A stretch of 11,712 nucleotides of DNA from Thermodesulfovibrionales bacterium (GCA_020062205.1 JAGUWT010000217.1:1-11712); one strand, 5' to 3'. Numbered from the stretch's first letter, positions 1 to 7,851 are shown. Notes: a model not told the origin generated them from the letters alone. Program-made: numbers and translations.

Positions 1-57
1 AACTTTTGACATTACCTATATTATAAAGAAATCAAAATGGGGACAGGTGAGCCATCT

Positions 58-3000
58 TTAACTAAGAAGTGAACAAGATTTAAAACCTCCCAGTAACCTC
101 ATTATATTAGCTATTTCTTCATATATATTTTTCCATGTCAGCCCCCTGAAGTCAAGCTCAAAGCCGTCCGGTAAGAATTTAATTTCCCCCCCTCTTTTTT
201 TATGGAGTTCAAAGATATCTCCGGGTTCTACCTTTGTATCAGGAGAAAATATGATTCGAACAGCCCCGTGAATGTCTTCTATCTTTGCAATGCGGAGCTC
301 CCTTGCCATTATTTTCAGTTTCATTACATCCACGAGGTTTATCACTTCAACTGGTAGCCTTCCGAATCTGTCCTCAATCTCTGATTCAAGTGTCTCTAAT
401 CCCTCATCTGTTCCCGATGCTGCAATCCTTCTGTAGAGGCTCAGCCTGAGCGTCATGTCGTCTATATATTCTTCTGGAATAAATGCATTTACCCGTAAAT
501 GTATCGAGGGTTCAAACTCCTCTTCTATCTTCTGTCCCTTTAATTCTGCGACTGCCTTTTCTAACATTTCTACATACATGTCAAAACCAATTGCATGGAT
601 ATGCCCTGATTGTTCTGCTCCAAGGAGGTTTCCTGCACCCCTGATCTCAAGATCTTTCAGGGCAAGCCTGAAACCTGCTCCAAGATAACCCATCTCCTGT
701 ATTGCCTGGAGCCTCTTTCTTGCCTCTTCAGTGATAATATCCTCATTAGGGATGAGAAAATAGGAATATGCCCTTACATTGCTCCTTCCTACCCGTCCTC
801 TGAGCTGATATAAGTCAGCAAGTCCCATCTTATCTGCCCTGTTGATGATGATCGTGTTCGCTGTCGGTATATCAAGCCCTGAACCAATGATAGCTGTGGA
901 TACAAGGACATCTATCTTTCCATCATAAAATGCAAGCATGATCTTTTCGAGTTCTCTTTCAGACATCTGACCATGTGCAACTGCTATCCTTACTGAAGGT
1001 AAAAGCCTCGATATATAGTCAGCAATCTTATGGATATCTTTGATACTGTTGTGAACAAAGAAGATCTGACCTTTCCTTTCAATCTCTCTTCGTATAGATT
1101 CAGTGACCAATGCTTCATGAAATACAGAGACGATACTTCTGACAGCGAGCCTTTCCTCAGGGGGTGTTTCGATTAAGCTCATCTCTCTGATATCTGAGAG
1201 CGCCATATAAAGCGTTCTCGGTATAGGCGTTGCAGTGAGTGTGAGAATATCAATACCCCGTTTCAGTTCCTTTATTCTTTCCTTTTGTCCGACTCCAAAA
1301 CGGTGTTCCTCATCAATGACCAGAAGGCCGAGTTTATAAAAAGATATGTCTTTCCTGAGAATGCTGTGCGTCCCTATGATTATGTCTATATCGCCATGTG
1401 ATAGTGCCCTGATTGTCTCTTTCTGCTCCTTGCCCGATTTGAACCTGCTCAGAAAATCAATCTTAACAGGAAATGCAGAAAACCTCATCTTAAAGGTTCT
1501 GTGATGTTGTTCACAGAGTATCGTGGTAGGCACAAGCACAGCCACCTGCATCCCATCGTATACTGCCTTGAAGGCTGCCCTCATTGCGACCTCTGTCTTT
1601 CCATATCCGACATCGCCGCAGATGAGCCTGTCCATTGGTCTTTCTGATTCCATATCTCTTTTGATATCTTCAATTGCCTTGATCTGATCAGGTGTCTCTT
1701 CATAAGGGAAGAAGCTGTCAAATTCCCTGTGTAGTTCGGTATCAGGGCTGAATGAGAACCCCTTATAAATCTCTCTTTCTGCATACAGGGCAACGAGTTT
1801 TTCTGCCATATCATGTATCTTTTTCCTGATCCGCTCCTTTGTTCTCTGCCAGGTTTTCCCTCCAAGCCTGTCAATCTTTGGAACAACCCCTTCTTCTGAA
1901 TGATATTTATGGATAATGTTTATATTTTGAAGAGGTATATAGAGCTTTGAACCTTCATACTCAATCAATAAGAGGTCTTCGTTTATACCTTCGATGCTCT
2001 GTCGAACAAGTCCGAGAAATCTTCCGATGCCGTGGTCTCTATGAACAACAAAGTCACTTGGCCTCAGGTCATCAAGGGATGTAAGGAGTTTTGATACCTT
2101 TGACTTTCTGATTGGCCTGTAGCCTGGCCTCCCACCGAATATCTCTTTCTCAGTCAGAATTAAAATGCCTGGTAAAAAGAGACCTGATGAAAGGTCCCCG
2201 ATCGTTATTGAAATACTGCCTTTGTACTCTAAAAGGTTAGCTTTATCTATTATGGGGGTAACAATACCATCGTCTCTCAATATATCTTTGAGTCTTTCTG
2301 CCTGACCTCTCGATGAGGAAATAATTCTTATCTTGTTATTCAGACGAAGGTATTCGATCTTATCGGCGAGTTCTTTTATCTCCTTCCTTTCTTCAGGTAC
2401 AATGCCAAGTCCTTTGATGGGAAGGAGTCCAGCATCATGCCCCGGGCCTTCAATCGAATATCTTGAAAGAAGAACTGTGTTTGCATGCATCTCATCTTTC
2501 TCATATAGTGAATCTGAGCAGAAGAACATTTTATCTGTGATTGTTTCAAGCATTGACTGACTGAAAGAAGATTCTTTTGCAGGGAGTATCGAAACCTGGT
2601 CAATATCTTTTATGGATTTCTGTGTTTCAATGTCAAAGGTTTTTATGTCTTCTATCACATCACCAAAGAATTCAAGCCTGATAGGTGTTTCTGCTGTTGA
2701 AGGGAAGATGTCAAAAAGCCATCCGCGCTTGCTGTATTCTCCTTTTTCTACAACGAGCGATACCATTGTGTAGCCCATATCATGAAGCCTTTTTTCTATT
2801 TCAGTCCTCTGCATCTCGATACCTTTTTTGAGATTGAAAACGATTTTCCCCAATTCTTTTTGAGGCCATATTGGTAATCTCAGGTTTTTGAAGGAACTGA
2901 CGAATGAGTCGTCTTTTTTAATCTGGTGGATTATTCTTGCCCTCTCACCTGAAAGAGAAGGGCCATCAGGTTCTGGCAGGAAAGAAACACTGTCTTTTCT

Positions 3001-3186
3001 TAAGACCTCTCTGAAGAAATTAATATCTTTCGAGAGTTCCTCTGCACGTTCTTCGGTAGATTCAAGAGCGATAAACGGTTTATCATACAACGCAAGCAAG
3101 AGGGCTGCAGATGAGCCTGTGAGGTTATAGATTCGAACGGATTTTAAGTCTTGCTGAATAATGTTTAATAAAGGTGTAAAATCCAT
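58..3186 (-). CDS. mfd: Transcription-repair coupling factor Mfd
   Basis: Mfd is an ATP-dependent DNA translocase that removes RNA polymerase stalled at lesions and recruits UvrA for nucleotide excision repair. Numbered from the ATG at 3186 (1,042 residues), the protein starts with a UvrB-like module (about 1-300, including SGERARII near 79-86). It continues with the RNA-polymerase-interacting domain (about 370-440, with [14 protein letters not shown]) and then a RecG-like helicase core. The core has Walker A GDVGYGKT (524-531), Walker B DEEH (625-628), TATPIPRT (651-658) and motif [11 protein letters not shown] (794-802). The C-terminal UvrA-masking domain follows (about 890-1000, [11 protein letters not shown]). 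The size is about 100 residues below the E. coli protein, as in many non-enteric Mfds. A TTG at 3192 could add two residues, but neither start has a visible Shine-Dalgarno. It is divergent from hisG. No frameshift is seen. Confidence 0.98.
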   Translation of the reverse strand: MDFTPLLNIIQQDLKSVRIYNLTGSSAALLLALYDKPFIALESTEERAEELSKDINFFREVLRKDSVSFLPEPDGPSLSGERARIIHQIKKDDSFVSSFKNLRLPIWPQKELGKIVFNLKKGIEMQRTEIEKRLHDMGYTMVSLVVEKGEYSKRGWLFDIFPSTAETPIRLEFFGDVIEDIKTFDIETQKSIKDIDQVSILPAKESSFSQSMLETITDKMFFCSDSLYEKDEMHANTVLLSRYSIEGPGHDAGLLPIKGLGIVPEERKEIKELADKIEYLRLNNKIRIISSSRGQAERLKDILRDDGIVTPIIDKANLLEYKGSISITIGDLSSGLFLPGILILTEKEIFGGRPGYRPIRKSKVSKLLTSLDDLRPSDFVVHRDHGIGRFLGLVRQSIEGINEDLLLIEYEGSKLYIPLQNINIIHKYHSEEGVVPKIDRLGGKTWQRTKERIRKKIHDMAEKLVALYAEREIYKGFSFSPDTELHREFDSFFPYEETPDQIKAIEDIKRDMESERPMDRLICGDVGYGKTEVAMRAAFKAVYDGMQVAVLVPTTILCEQHHRTFKMRFSAFPVKIDFLSRFKSGKEQKETIRALSHGDIDIIIGTHSILRKDISFYKLGLLVIDEEHRFGVGQKERIKELKRGIDILTLTATPIPRTLYMALSDIREMSLIETPPEERLAVRSIVSVFHEALVTESIRREIERKGQIFFVHNSIKDIHKIADYISRLLPSVRIAVAHGQMSERELEKIMLAFYDGKIDVLVSTAIIGSGLDIPTANTIIINRADKMGLADLYQLRGRVGRSNVRAYSYFLIPNEDIITEEARKRLQAIQEMGYLGAGFRLALKDLEIRGAGNLLGAEQSGHIHAIGFDMYVEMLEKAVAELKGQKIEEEFEPSIHLRVNAFIPEEYIDDMTLRLSLYRRIAASGTDEGLETLESEIEDRFGRLPVEVINLVDVMKLKIMARELRIAKIEDIHGAVRIIFSPDTKVEPGDIFELHKKRGGEIKFLPDGFELDFRGLTWKNIYEEIANIMRLLGGFKSCSLLS

Positions 3187-3239
3187 CTGCAATATGATAA
3201 ATTATATCACACAGAATACCGAAAGATGAGGGATTGAAC
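3187..3239. promoter_or_regulatory. Divergent mfd/hisG intergenic promoter region
   Basis: Only about 50 bases separate the two divergent starts, so both promoters must lie here or inside the genes. On the minus strand a perfect TATAAT (3206-3201) sits 14 bases before the mfd ATG. If it is used, the mfd mRNA leader would be only about 8 bases, which fits the lack of a Shine-Dalgarno there. The matching -35 position (TCATCT) is poor. For hisG, GAGGG at 3228-3232 is a good ribosome-binding site 7 bases before the ATG at 3240, and it rules against the TTG at 3234. I see no convincing plus-strand promoter hexamers. Confidence 0.3.
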
Positions 3240-4118
3240 ATGAAGGAGAAAATATTAAGACTCGGACTTCCAAAGGGAAGTCTTCAGGAATCAACGTTAA
3301 AACTCTTTCGAAAGGCAGGATACCATATTAGCGTATCAAGCCGTTCTTATTATCCCTCCTTTGATGATCCTGAGATAGAGGCGATGCTCATCAGGGCGCA
3401 GGAAATGGCAAAATATGTTGAAGACGGCGTACTGGATTGTGGCCTTACAGGCAAGGACTGGATTATGGAACAGAATGCGGTAGTTCATGAGGTTGCCGAG
3501 CTTATTTATGCAAAAGAAGGTCTCAGAACAGTCAGGTGGGTGATTGCAGTTCCCAATGATTCTGCGATAAAAACCTTAGAAGATCTAAAGGGAAAACGAA
3601 TTGCAACAGAACTTGTTGGATTTACAAAGAGGTATCTCAAGTCTAAAAATATAAAGGCGGAGGTTGATTTTTCATGGGGTGCAACAGAGGTAAAGCCTCC
3701 ACACCTTGCTGATGCAATTGTTGAGCTTACAGAAACAGGTTCATCCTTAAAGGCAAATAATCTAAGGGTTGTTGAAACTATCCTTGAGTCAAGTACGAGG
3801 TTCATTGCAAATAAGAAGGCGTGGCAGGATAAGTGGAAGAGGCAGAAGATGGAGAATATCGTTATGCTCCTGAAAGGTGCTCTCGCTGCGGAAGAGAAGG
3901 TTGGACTCAAGATGAACGTTCCAGAGAGGTCTTATAAGCGTGTTATGAGCCTTCTTTCAGCTATGCATTCACCTACTATATCACCACTTTCTGACAAGGG
4001 ATGGTATGCCCTTGAGGTGGTGATTGACGAGAAGACTGTACGCGATATTATTCCTAAACTAAAAATGGCAGGTGCAACCGGGATAGTGGAGTATCAGCTT
4101 AATAAGGTCATACCGTAG
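3240..4118 (+). CDS. hisG: ATP phosphoribosyltransferase, long form (HisG)
   Basis: HisG catalyses the first step of histidine synthesis, joining ATP and PRPP to give phosphoribosyl-ATP. The N-terminal catalytic part shows [10 protein letters not shown] near the start, DCGLTGKDW around 66-74, [10 protein letters not shown] around 124-133 and the PRPP-binding loop [14 protein letters not shown] around 162-175. The C-terminal extension (about 215-292, ending [15 protein letters not shown]) is the regulatory domain of long-form enzymes, which act without HisZ and are normally inhibited by histidine. The ATG at 3240 is chosen over the TTG at 3234 because GAGGG lies 7 bases upstream of it, giving 292 residues. 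No other his gene is adjacent, so the pathway genes must be scattered or further away. The 94 bases after the stop hold no strong terminator. Confidence 0.97.
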   Translation: MKEKILRLGLPKGSLQESTLKLFRKAGYHISVSSRSYYPSFDDPEIEAMLIRAQEMAKYVEDGVLDCGLTGKDWIMEQNAVVHEVAELIYAKEGLRTVRWVIAVPNDSAIKTLEDLKGKRIATELVGFTKRYLKSKNIKAEVDFSWGATEVKPPHLADAIVELTETGSSLKANNLRVVETILESSTRFIANKKAWQDKWKRQKMENIVMLLKGALAAEEKVGLKMNVPERSYKRVMSLLSAMHSPTISPLSDKGWYALEVVIDEKTVRDIIPKLKMAGATGIVEYQLNKVIP

Positions 4119-4212
4119 CTTGCCAGCGGCGTAAGGAGAGACTTTTTGACATGGTGCCTTTATTTATATGTCAGGCAAAGGTTTTGCTTGATGGCTACGG
4201 AAAGAATTCTCT

Positions 4213-4614
4213 TTAAGTTAGCCAATTTTCAATTCTCAACCCTCGAATTCTATCAAAATCGGTATCATCTGAGACAAGAATAAAGTCCCGCGTCTTTACT
4301 ACAGAAGCTATCAAAATATCCGCGTCTTCAATGAGTTCTCCTTTCTGCTGCAAATTTGCATAGATTTCTGCAGCTTCATCAAAAATAGGTTGAGTATCCA
4401 GCAATATTAAACCAAATTTCTTGCAAAGTAGATCAAACCTGTTTAACTGTGCTGTAGCGTTAGCAGCCAGAAGACCTCGTTTTATTTCATAATAACTTAT
4501 TCCGTTTATAAAAATTTCCTTTCCCTCTACTATAACTTCTTGGGTTCTTTTCTTCACTTTTTCATTTCCTTTTAAGATTCCTGTAATAATATTTGTATCA
4601 AGAACATATGTCAT
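4213..4614 (-). CDS. vapC: VapC-type PIN-domain ribonuclease toxin
   Basis: This 133-residue protein matches the VapC type of PIN-domain toxin, Mg-dependent RNases that usually cut tRNA or rRNA. The conserved acidic residues are present: D6 in VLDTN, E43 in YYEIKRG, D97/D99 in EDADILIA and D116/D117 in VSDDTDF. The C-terminal signature DFDRIRGLRIENW is typical of the family, so the active site looks intact. Its ATG overlaps the TGA of the preceding gene (ATGA), and the nearest GGAG is 13 bases upstream, so translation probably depends on coupling. It is the last gene of a three-gene operon. The order antitoxin-candidate then toxin follows the vapBC pattern. The RNA target cannot be told from sequence. 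Confidence 0.93.
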   Translation of the reverse strand: MTYVLDTNIITGILKGNEKVKKRTQEVIVEGKEIFINGISYYEIKRGLLAANATAQLNRFDLLCKKFGLILLDTQPIFDEAAEIYANLQQKGELIEDADILIASVVKTRDFILVSDDTDFDRIRGLRIENWLT

Positions 4615-4970
4615 TTAAAAAGTGGTCTCCTTTTTGCCGATGTTTCAAAAATTTCTATTTGTTCAGCAGTCAATTCGTTCAACATTCCTGATACAGCCTC
4701 TAACGCATTGAGCTTTTCTATAATTCTCTCCCAATCTTGTACCTCTAAGACTTGGATGGGCAAAGGATTTACCGGAAGCCTTTTCCATTCGACCATCTCT
4801 TTGAAGAGCTGGTATCCCAGGTCTATAGTGACAACCGTGGAGCCCCCTGTTAGGAAACTTTCTATCTCTCCCTTGCTCTCAAAAGTATATGACATGCCTG
4901 CAGTTAGTATCGAGACAATCGGGTCCTTAATGTCTAACGGCAGTTGTTTCCTCTGTAGTGAAACCGGCAT
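4611..4970 (-). CDS. 119-residue protein, candidate antitoxin for the PIN toxin
   Basis: I do not recognise a named family. The 119-residue product is acidic in its second half and has no signal peptide or membrane segment. The middle (about 45-75, VVTIDLGYQLFKEMVEWKRL) looks like a compact alpha/beta segment. The last 35 residues look helical and end in AKRRPLFK. A basic, aromatic tail of that kind resembles the C-terminal segment by which VapB antitoxins enter the VapC active site. No AbrB, MetJ/Arc or Phd DNA-binding domain is evident at the N-terminus, and the protein is longer than most VapB proteins. GAGGTG lies before the ATG. The start overlaps the upstream TAA by one base (TAATG) and the end overlaps the PIN gene start. 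The antitoxin role is inferred from position and tail. Confidence 0.8.
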   Translation of the reverse strand: MPVSLQRKQLPLDIKDPIVSILTAGMSYTFESKGEIESFLTGGSTVVTIDLGYQLFKEMVEWKRLPVNPLPIQVLEVQDWERIIEKLNALEAVSGMLNELTAEQIEIFETSAKRRPLFK

Positions 4971-5713
4971 TATTTCACCTCTTCAAACAGAATTCTACTC
5001 TTATCCTTGATACAGCATTCAAAAGCTTTCTCAATAGCTGAATGTGCTTGTTCTATCCACTCTTCAATTGCTTCCATTGGTATAGCTTCAGGCTTAGCCA
5101 TAATATAATCGATATCTAATATTATTGATAGTGTATCCGGGCTTTCAGGTAAGGCACTGCCTATTGTGATAAACATTCGATCACGATTGTTCAGATAGGG
5201 AATCTCCACCCGGGATATAAAACTTGTGTGCAGCTGGGGTAACTCCCTGGATATATAGGGATAAAAATCAACATATTCGCTAAGTTCGACAGATTCAGCT
5301 TTGATATTTATCTTGTTGATGTACCTAAGTTCTACCCGTTTAAACCCTTTCGGATTAGTAACCTCTCTATAAGTTTGAAGGATTTTCAAGATCATCGGCT
5401 TAAATTTAGACCATGTTGGGTAAGGTTTTAATTGATTGACTGCAAGAAGATCAGGGGCAACCTGAATCAAAGCAGTCTTATCTTCCTTATAAAATTGGAT
5501 ACGTGGTGGAGCAGGCTCCACTTTATGCTCAACCCCTTTCTCTGTTGGCCGAAATTGAACACCTATTCCAATTTGCTGCTGTCTATCTGGGAATTCATCT
5601 CTTACCTTTTCATATATCAATCCCGGAATAGTTAAATCCCATGGCTGACCAGGTATAAATTGAAATTCACACAGCGCTTCAATAATTGGGGGATTTTTAT
5701 ATTTTTTGCTCAT
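4970..5713 (-). CDS. TIGR04255-type protein of unknown function
   Basis: The 247-residue product begins with KNPPIIEALCEFQF (6-19), which I recognise as the N-terminal signature of the sporadically distributed TIGR04255 family. The biochemical role of that family is not known to me. The rest is a soluble alpha/beta sequence with segments such as GFKRVELRYINKI and a long hydrophobic run near the middle of the C-terminal half (SIILDIDYIM). No transmembrane helix, nuclease motif or nucleotide-binding loop is seen. A strong GGAGG lies 7 bases before the ATG. It is the first gene of the operon and shares a base with the next gene, so all three products are probably made in fixed ratio. Coupling with a PIN toxin suggests a role as a third toxin-antitoxin component, a sensor, or part of a defence module. 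This is inference. Confidence 0.85.
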   Translation of the reverse strand: MSKKYKNPPIIEALCEFQFIPGQPWDLTIPGLIYEKVRDEFPDRQQQIGIGVQFRPTEKGVEHKVEPAPPRIQFYKEDKTALIQVAPDLLAVNQLKPYPTWSKFKPMILKILQTYREVTNPKGFKRVELRYINKINIKAESVELSEYVDFYPYISRELPQLHTSFISRVEIPYLNNRDRMFITIGSALPESPDTLSIILDIDYIMAKPEAIPMEAIEEWIEQAHSAIEKAFECCIKDKSRILFEEVK

Positions 5714-5732
5714 TCTTTGACCTCCATTTCTA

Positions 5733-5761
5733 ATTCTATCATTTAAGCAAAATGTCGTCTA
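5733..5761 (-). promoter_or_regulatory. Candidate extended -10 promoter of the TIGR04255-PIN operon
   Basis: Reading the minus strand, TAGACG (5761-5756) and TAGAAT (5738-5733) are separated by 17 bases. The -10 element is preceded by TGA, giving the extended form TGnTAGAAT. Transcription would start near 5726 and leave a short leader carrying the GGAGG before the ATG at 5713. The hexamers were matched by eye only. Confidence 0.45.
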
Positions 5762-5791
5762 TCGGTTAAGCTTCCCTTCTAATGTGATAGT

Positions 5792-5819
5792 TTCAGAAAG
5801 AAACTGTTCAGCGAAACTG
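5792..5819. repeat. Short tandem direct repeat upstream of the PIN operon
   Basis: TTCAGAAAGAAACTG (5792-5806) is followed at once by TTCAGCGAAACTG (5807-5819). The two share TTCAG and GAAACTG but differ in the spacer (AAA versus C). The first copy also overlaps a small palindrome, AGTTTC (5789-5794) with GAAACT (5800-5805). The position, about 30 bases upstream of the operon's -35 element, would suit a regulator-binding site, but chance is not excluded. Confidence 0.4.
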
Positions 5820-6058
5820 CTGCCCCTAAAGAGTTTCAATAAGCTATTTCACCCTGATTTCATTGGATTATAACTTCTCTGTTCTGATTTGTAAAATTAA
5901 AATTGACTGGGTTTCCCAAAGGAGTTATTGCAATTGGCATATAGGCAAATGTATAGATGGTGATTAACAATGTCGGAATCGACTCGCACCGAGATGTTTT
6001 CGCAAAGGCATTGACGCAGCGCATTTCATGAGATCTATCACAGAAAACCTGAGAGGTG

Positions 6059-6110
6059 GTCTGTAGAGGAAGCCCTGAGGAACAGTCTGTAGAGGAGGCC
6101 CTGAGGACAT
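6059..6110. repeat. Two-copy tandem repeat, 26-base unit
   Basis: Copy one spans 6059-6084 and copy two 6085-6110. They abut exactly and agree at 22 of 26 positions by eye, with differences at unit position 13 and the last three bases. Both carry GTCTGTAGAGGA and GCCCTGAGGA. Each copy can be read as SVEEALR, in different frames because 26 is not a multiple of three. The repeat ends about 20 bases before the extended -10 element of the GHKL gene. Confidence 0.8.
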
Positions 6111-6126
6111 TTCTACTAACGCTGCA

Positions 6127-6135
6127 TGATATACT
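6127..6135 (+). promoter_or_regulatory. Candidate extended -10 promoter of the GHKL ATPase gene
   Basis: TGATATACT fits the extended -10 pattern TGnTATAAT with one mismatch. There is no good -35 hexamer 17 bases upstream, which is common for extended -10 promoters. Transcription would start near 6142 and give a leader of about 40 bases with GGTGA (6171-6175) as ribosome-binding site. The tandem repeat lies just upstream, where an activator could bind. Confidence 0.4.
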
Positions 6136-6179
6136 ATTTTAGAGGGATAAGGATTTAACCTTAAGAAAATGGTGATTTT

Positions 6180-7400
6180 ATGATGAACGATATCTATTCT
6201 GAATATGAAATTCCTTCTGTCATGCGTGCCTCTGTGTTATCCATAGATAGCTTGAAAAAGGTTGATGAGATGTCAGCGCAAGAGTCAGTAAAAGAATCAA
6301 CGGAGATGAAGGGATTCATAGCCCGGTACGATGCGGTTGTTCCCCTGGGCATTACAAAAGATTATATCGAAAGGCGCGGGTTCGATACGTTCAAATCGCT
6401 CAGGGAGCTGGTTCAAAATGCGCTGGATGAAGTTGAGCTTACAATCGGAAAGCCAGAGGTTGACATTAAAAAGGATGACTTAGGCACGTGGATTGTTGAC
6501 AGGGGTAGGGGGCTAAAGGTTGAGGCGCTGTCCATAGGGAGCACGGATAAAGAGTGCTGGATGCGCGGCTATTACGGTGAAGGGTTGAAGCTTGCAGCTG
6601 CTCACTTTGTACTCAGCGGTGTTCCTGTTTACATATTCACGAAGCGCCATGTCTTTAAGTTTGTTGTAATCCCAAAGGGTTCAGATAATCCGCGCATATT
6701 TGTGCTAATGGGCAGTGCCCGTAAGGAGGAAGAAGGGACTGCAATACTGCTACATGGTTTCAGCATCGACAAGGACATGTTGAACAGGATGGTCTCTTTT
6801 TACAACAGGGACTTGGTAGGCAGAAAGGTTGCCGAGATTTACTCGATTTCCGAGGAGTGTGCATATAAGAAGCCATCGGCTATCTACGATCATCCCAACC
6901 TCTTGTACATACGAAACATGTTTATAGGTAATTGCAGCGAGGTCGCGAGACGAAGGTCCCTTCTGAGCTACGACCTCTGGTGGTTCAGGCTCGACGTCTC
7001 AAGAACGCTGATGACCTATTCTGTACCCAAGCTCTTTGAGGAGGCTGCAAAGATATTCAGCGAATCCGCAAATGCAAGGAAAAAGTTAACGGAGAAACTA
7101 CTCGATTCAAAGATGCTTACCACAAAAAAGTTTGGCAGCGGAGTTGTCATAGAATTCAGGCCTATATTCAGCATCTTTGAAGGCCATCTTTTCGTTTATG
7201 CATTTCCCAAAGGCATGCTTGACGCCATGCTGGAGGCCCTCGGCTTGAAAGACAAAAAGCATCTCGTGGCGCGGGCCACTGGTGAGGAAGACCTGGAAAG
7301 TGCCGTGAAGCTGGGAATAATACCCTTCATAGTATCCGAAGAGCTTTCTGATGAGTTCAAACAGATACAGCCACTCTCTAAGGTTGTGAACAAAGTTTAA
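6180..7400 (+). CDS. Stand-alone GHKL (Bergerat-fold) ATPase, family unknown
   Basis: All four ATP-binding motifs of the GHKL fold are visible in this 406-residue protein. They are the N-box ELVQNALDE (E76, N80, D83), the G1 box VDRGRG (106-111), the G2 box GYYGEGLKLA (130-139) and a G3-type EEGT (184-187). GHKL members include MutL, Hsp90, gyrase B and histidine kinases. There is no histidine-kinase dimerisation, receiver or MutL endonuclease domain here. The region after about 200 is unassigned and contains a Trp/Tyr-rich patch (LLSYDLWWFRLD, 261-272). No signal peptide or membrane helix is seen, so it is probably cytoplasmic. Two adjacent ATGs (6180, 6183) are possible, and GGTGA favours the second slightly. 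It is divergent from the PIN operon, and its stop overlaps that of the convergent DUF2007 gene. A role as a conformational switch in DNA or protein handling is inference. Confidence 0.85.
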   Translation: MMNDIYSEYEIPSVMRASVLSIDSLKKVDEMSAQESVKESTEMKGFIARYDAVVPLGITKDYIERRGFDTFKSLRELVQNALDEVELTIGKPEVDIKKDDLGTWIVDRGRGLKVEALSIGSTDKECWMRGYYGEGLKLAAAHFVLSGVPVYIFTKRHVFKFVVIPKGSDNPRIFVLMGSARKEEEGTAILLHGFSIDKDMLNRMVSFYNRDLVGRKVAEIYSISEECAYKKPSAIYDHPNLLYIRNMFIGNCSEVARRRSLLSYDLWWFRLDVSRTLMTYSVPKLFEEAAKIFSESANARKKLTEKLLDSKMLTTKKFGSGVVIEFRPIFSIFEGHLFVYAFPKGMLDAMLEALGLKDKKHLVARATGEEDLESAVKLGIIPFIVSEELSDEFKQIQPLSKVVNKV

Positions 7401-7612
7401 TCCTCCTCTCCCCTTATGACCTTTTCTGCTACTTCTTTATCCTCTTTCCTGACCAATATCTTTATTTCACCTATTTTACCGACATTTACAGGATAAGGAC
7501 TCACCTTTGATGATCTTACCGCTACTGGTATCCCCCCGCTTTCCAGAAGGTCTTTTATTATCTCGGCCTCAAGAGGGTCGTATGTAACAAAAACCACAAC
7601 CCACTTATTCAT
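7397..7612 (-). CDS. DUF2007-family small protein
   Basis: This 71-residue protein matches the DUF2007 family (putative signal-transducing proteins), with the typical start WVVVFVTYDPLEAEIIKDLL, then ESGGIPVAV and a final KILVRKEDKEVAEKVI. The family folds as a small ferredoxin-like or ACT-like domain, and its function is not established. No cysteines or added zinc ribbon are present. The ATG at 7612 overlaps the TGA of an uncertain upstream reading frame. Its TAA overlaps the TAA of the convergent GHKL gene, leaving no room for a terminator between them. It could be the last gene of the rnc-YHS-Met-rich transcript or have its own start in the 220 bases upstream. Confidence 0.85.
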   Translation of the reverse strand: MNKWVVVFVTYDPLEAEIIKDLLESGGIPVAVRSSKVSPYPVNVGKIGEIKILVRKEDKEVAEKVIRGEED

Positions 7613-7851
7613 TTACCTTTTCCCGCTCCTGTGAAAAGTTTATCAAAGAAGTCTGAAAAAATCATGGAGAAACATTTTTTACATATGAATAGCTTATCCC
7701 AACAATCGTATTTTGTCCAAAATAAAAAACTCTGATCTGGGTAATATAGATGTACAACACAAGAATAAAACCCAGACCAGATGTGTATATTGATATGTTT
7801 AGCAATAAAACAGCTATGTATCACCAGCCTATCAGTGTTTGTGAGGCTCAC
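7609..7851 (-). CDS. Doubtful 80-residue reading frame
   Basis: This frame starts with GTG inside the end of the Met-rich gene and stops with TGA overlapping the DUF2007 ATG. The overlap is what a coupled gene would show. However, the translation is rich in Cys, Trp, Tyr, His and Phe (for example HIWSGFYSCVVHLYYPDQ), as noncoding AT-rich DNA often is, and it resembles no family I know. A CKKC pair and the ending FTGAGKGK are the only notable features. It also contains an inverted repeat. I think it is more likely an intergenic region than a gene. Confidence 0.2.
   Translation of the reverse strand: MSLTNTDRLVIHSCFIAKHINIHIWSGFYSCVVHLYYPDQSFLFWTKYDCWDKLFICKKCFSMIFSDFFDKLFTGAGKGK
7731..7781. 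repeat. Imperfect inverted repeat in the gap before DUF2007
   Basis: TCTGATCTGGGT (7731-7742) pairs with ACCCAGACCAGA (7770-7781) over 11 of 12 positions, with a 27-base AT-rich loop. It lies between the Met-rich gene and the DUF2007 gene. It may act as a weak terminator or RNA-processing hairpin, although no U-run follows on the minus strand. It may instead be a remnant of a small mobile repeat. Confidence 0.5.

Larger units (their letters stand above)
5714..6179. other. Noncoding region between divergent accessory genes
   Basis: About 470 bases separate the TIGR04255 gene from the GHKL ATPase gene. The region holds a promoter candidate at each end, a short direct repeat at 5792-5819 and a tandem 26-base repeat at 6059-6110. 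I found no tRNA-like fold and no intact gene. Short stretches after about 5970 read like fragments of protein (for example HRKPERWSVEEALR across 6040-6080), broken by stops and a frame change. The right half may therefore be a decayed gene end. Confidence 0.5.

Noticed and set aside
1..12. An ATG on the minus strand (12-10) reading MSKV, with AGGT just before it and TATAAT at 25-20, as the start of a gene beyond the window.
   Set aside because: Only four codons are visible and the promoter spacing would make it nearly leaderless. There is too little to call.
3234..3239. TTG start for hisG giving two extra residues.
   Set aside because: The GAGGG would be one base from this TTG but is 7 bases from the ATG at 3240.
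4119..4212. Possible terminator after hisG, from TGACAT and ATGTCA arms near 4148-4175.
   Set aside because: The stem is only six pairs with a long loop, competing pairings exist and no U-run follows.
5762..5960. Possible promoter for a small RNA around TTGCAA...TATAGA near 5937-5966.
   Set aside because: Both hexamers match only 4 of 6, and no terminator or fold follows.
5714..6179. CRISPR array or iteron-type replication origin suggested by the repeats.
   Set aside because: There are only two abutting copies of each repeat, no spacers, and no cas or rep gene nearby.
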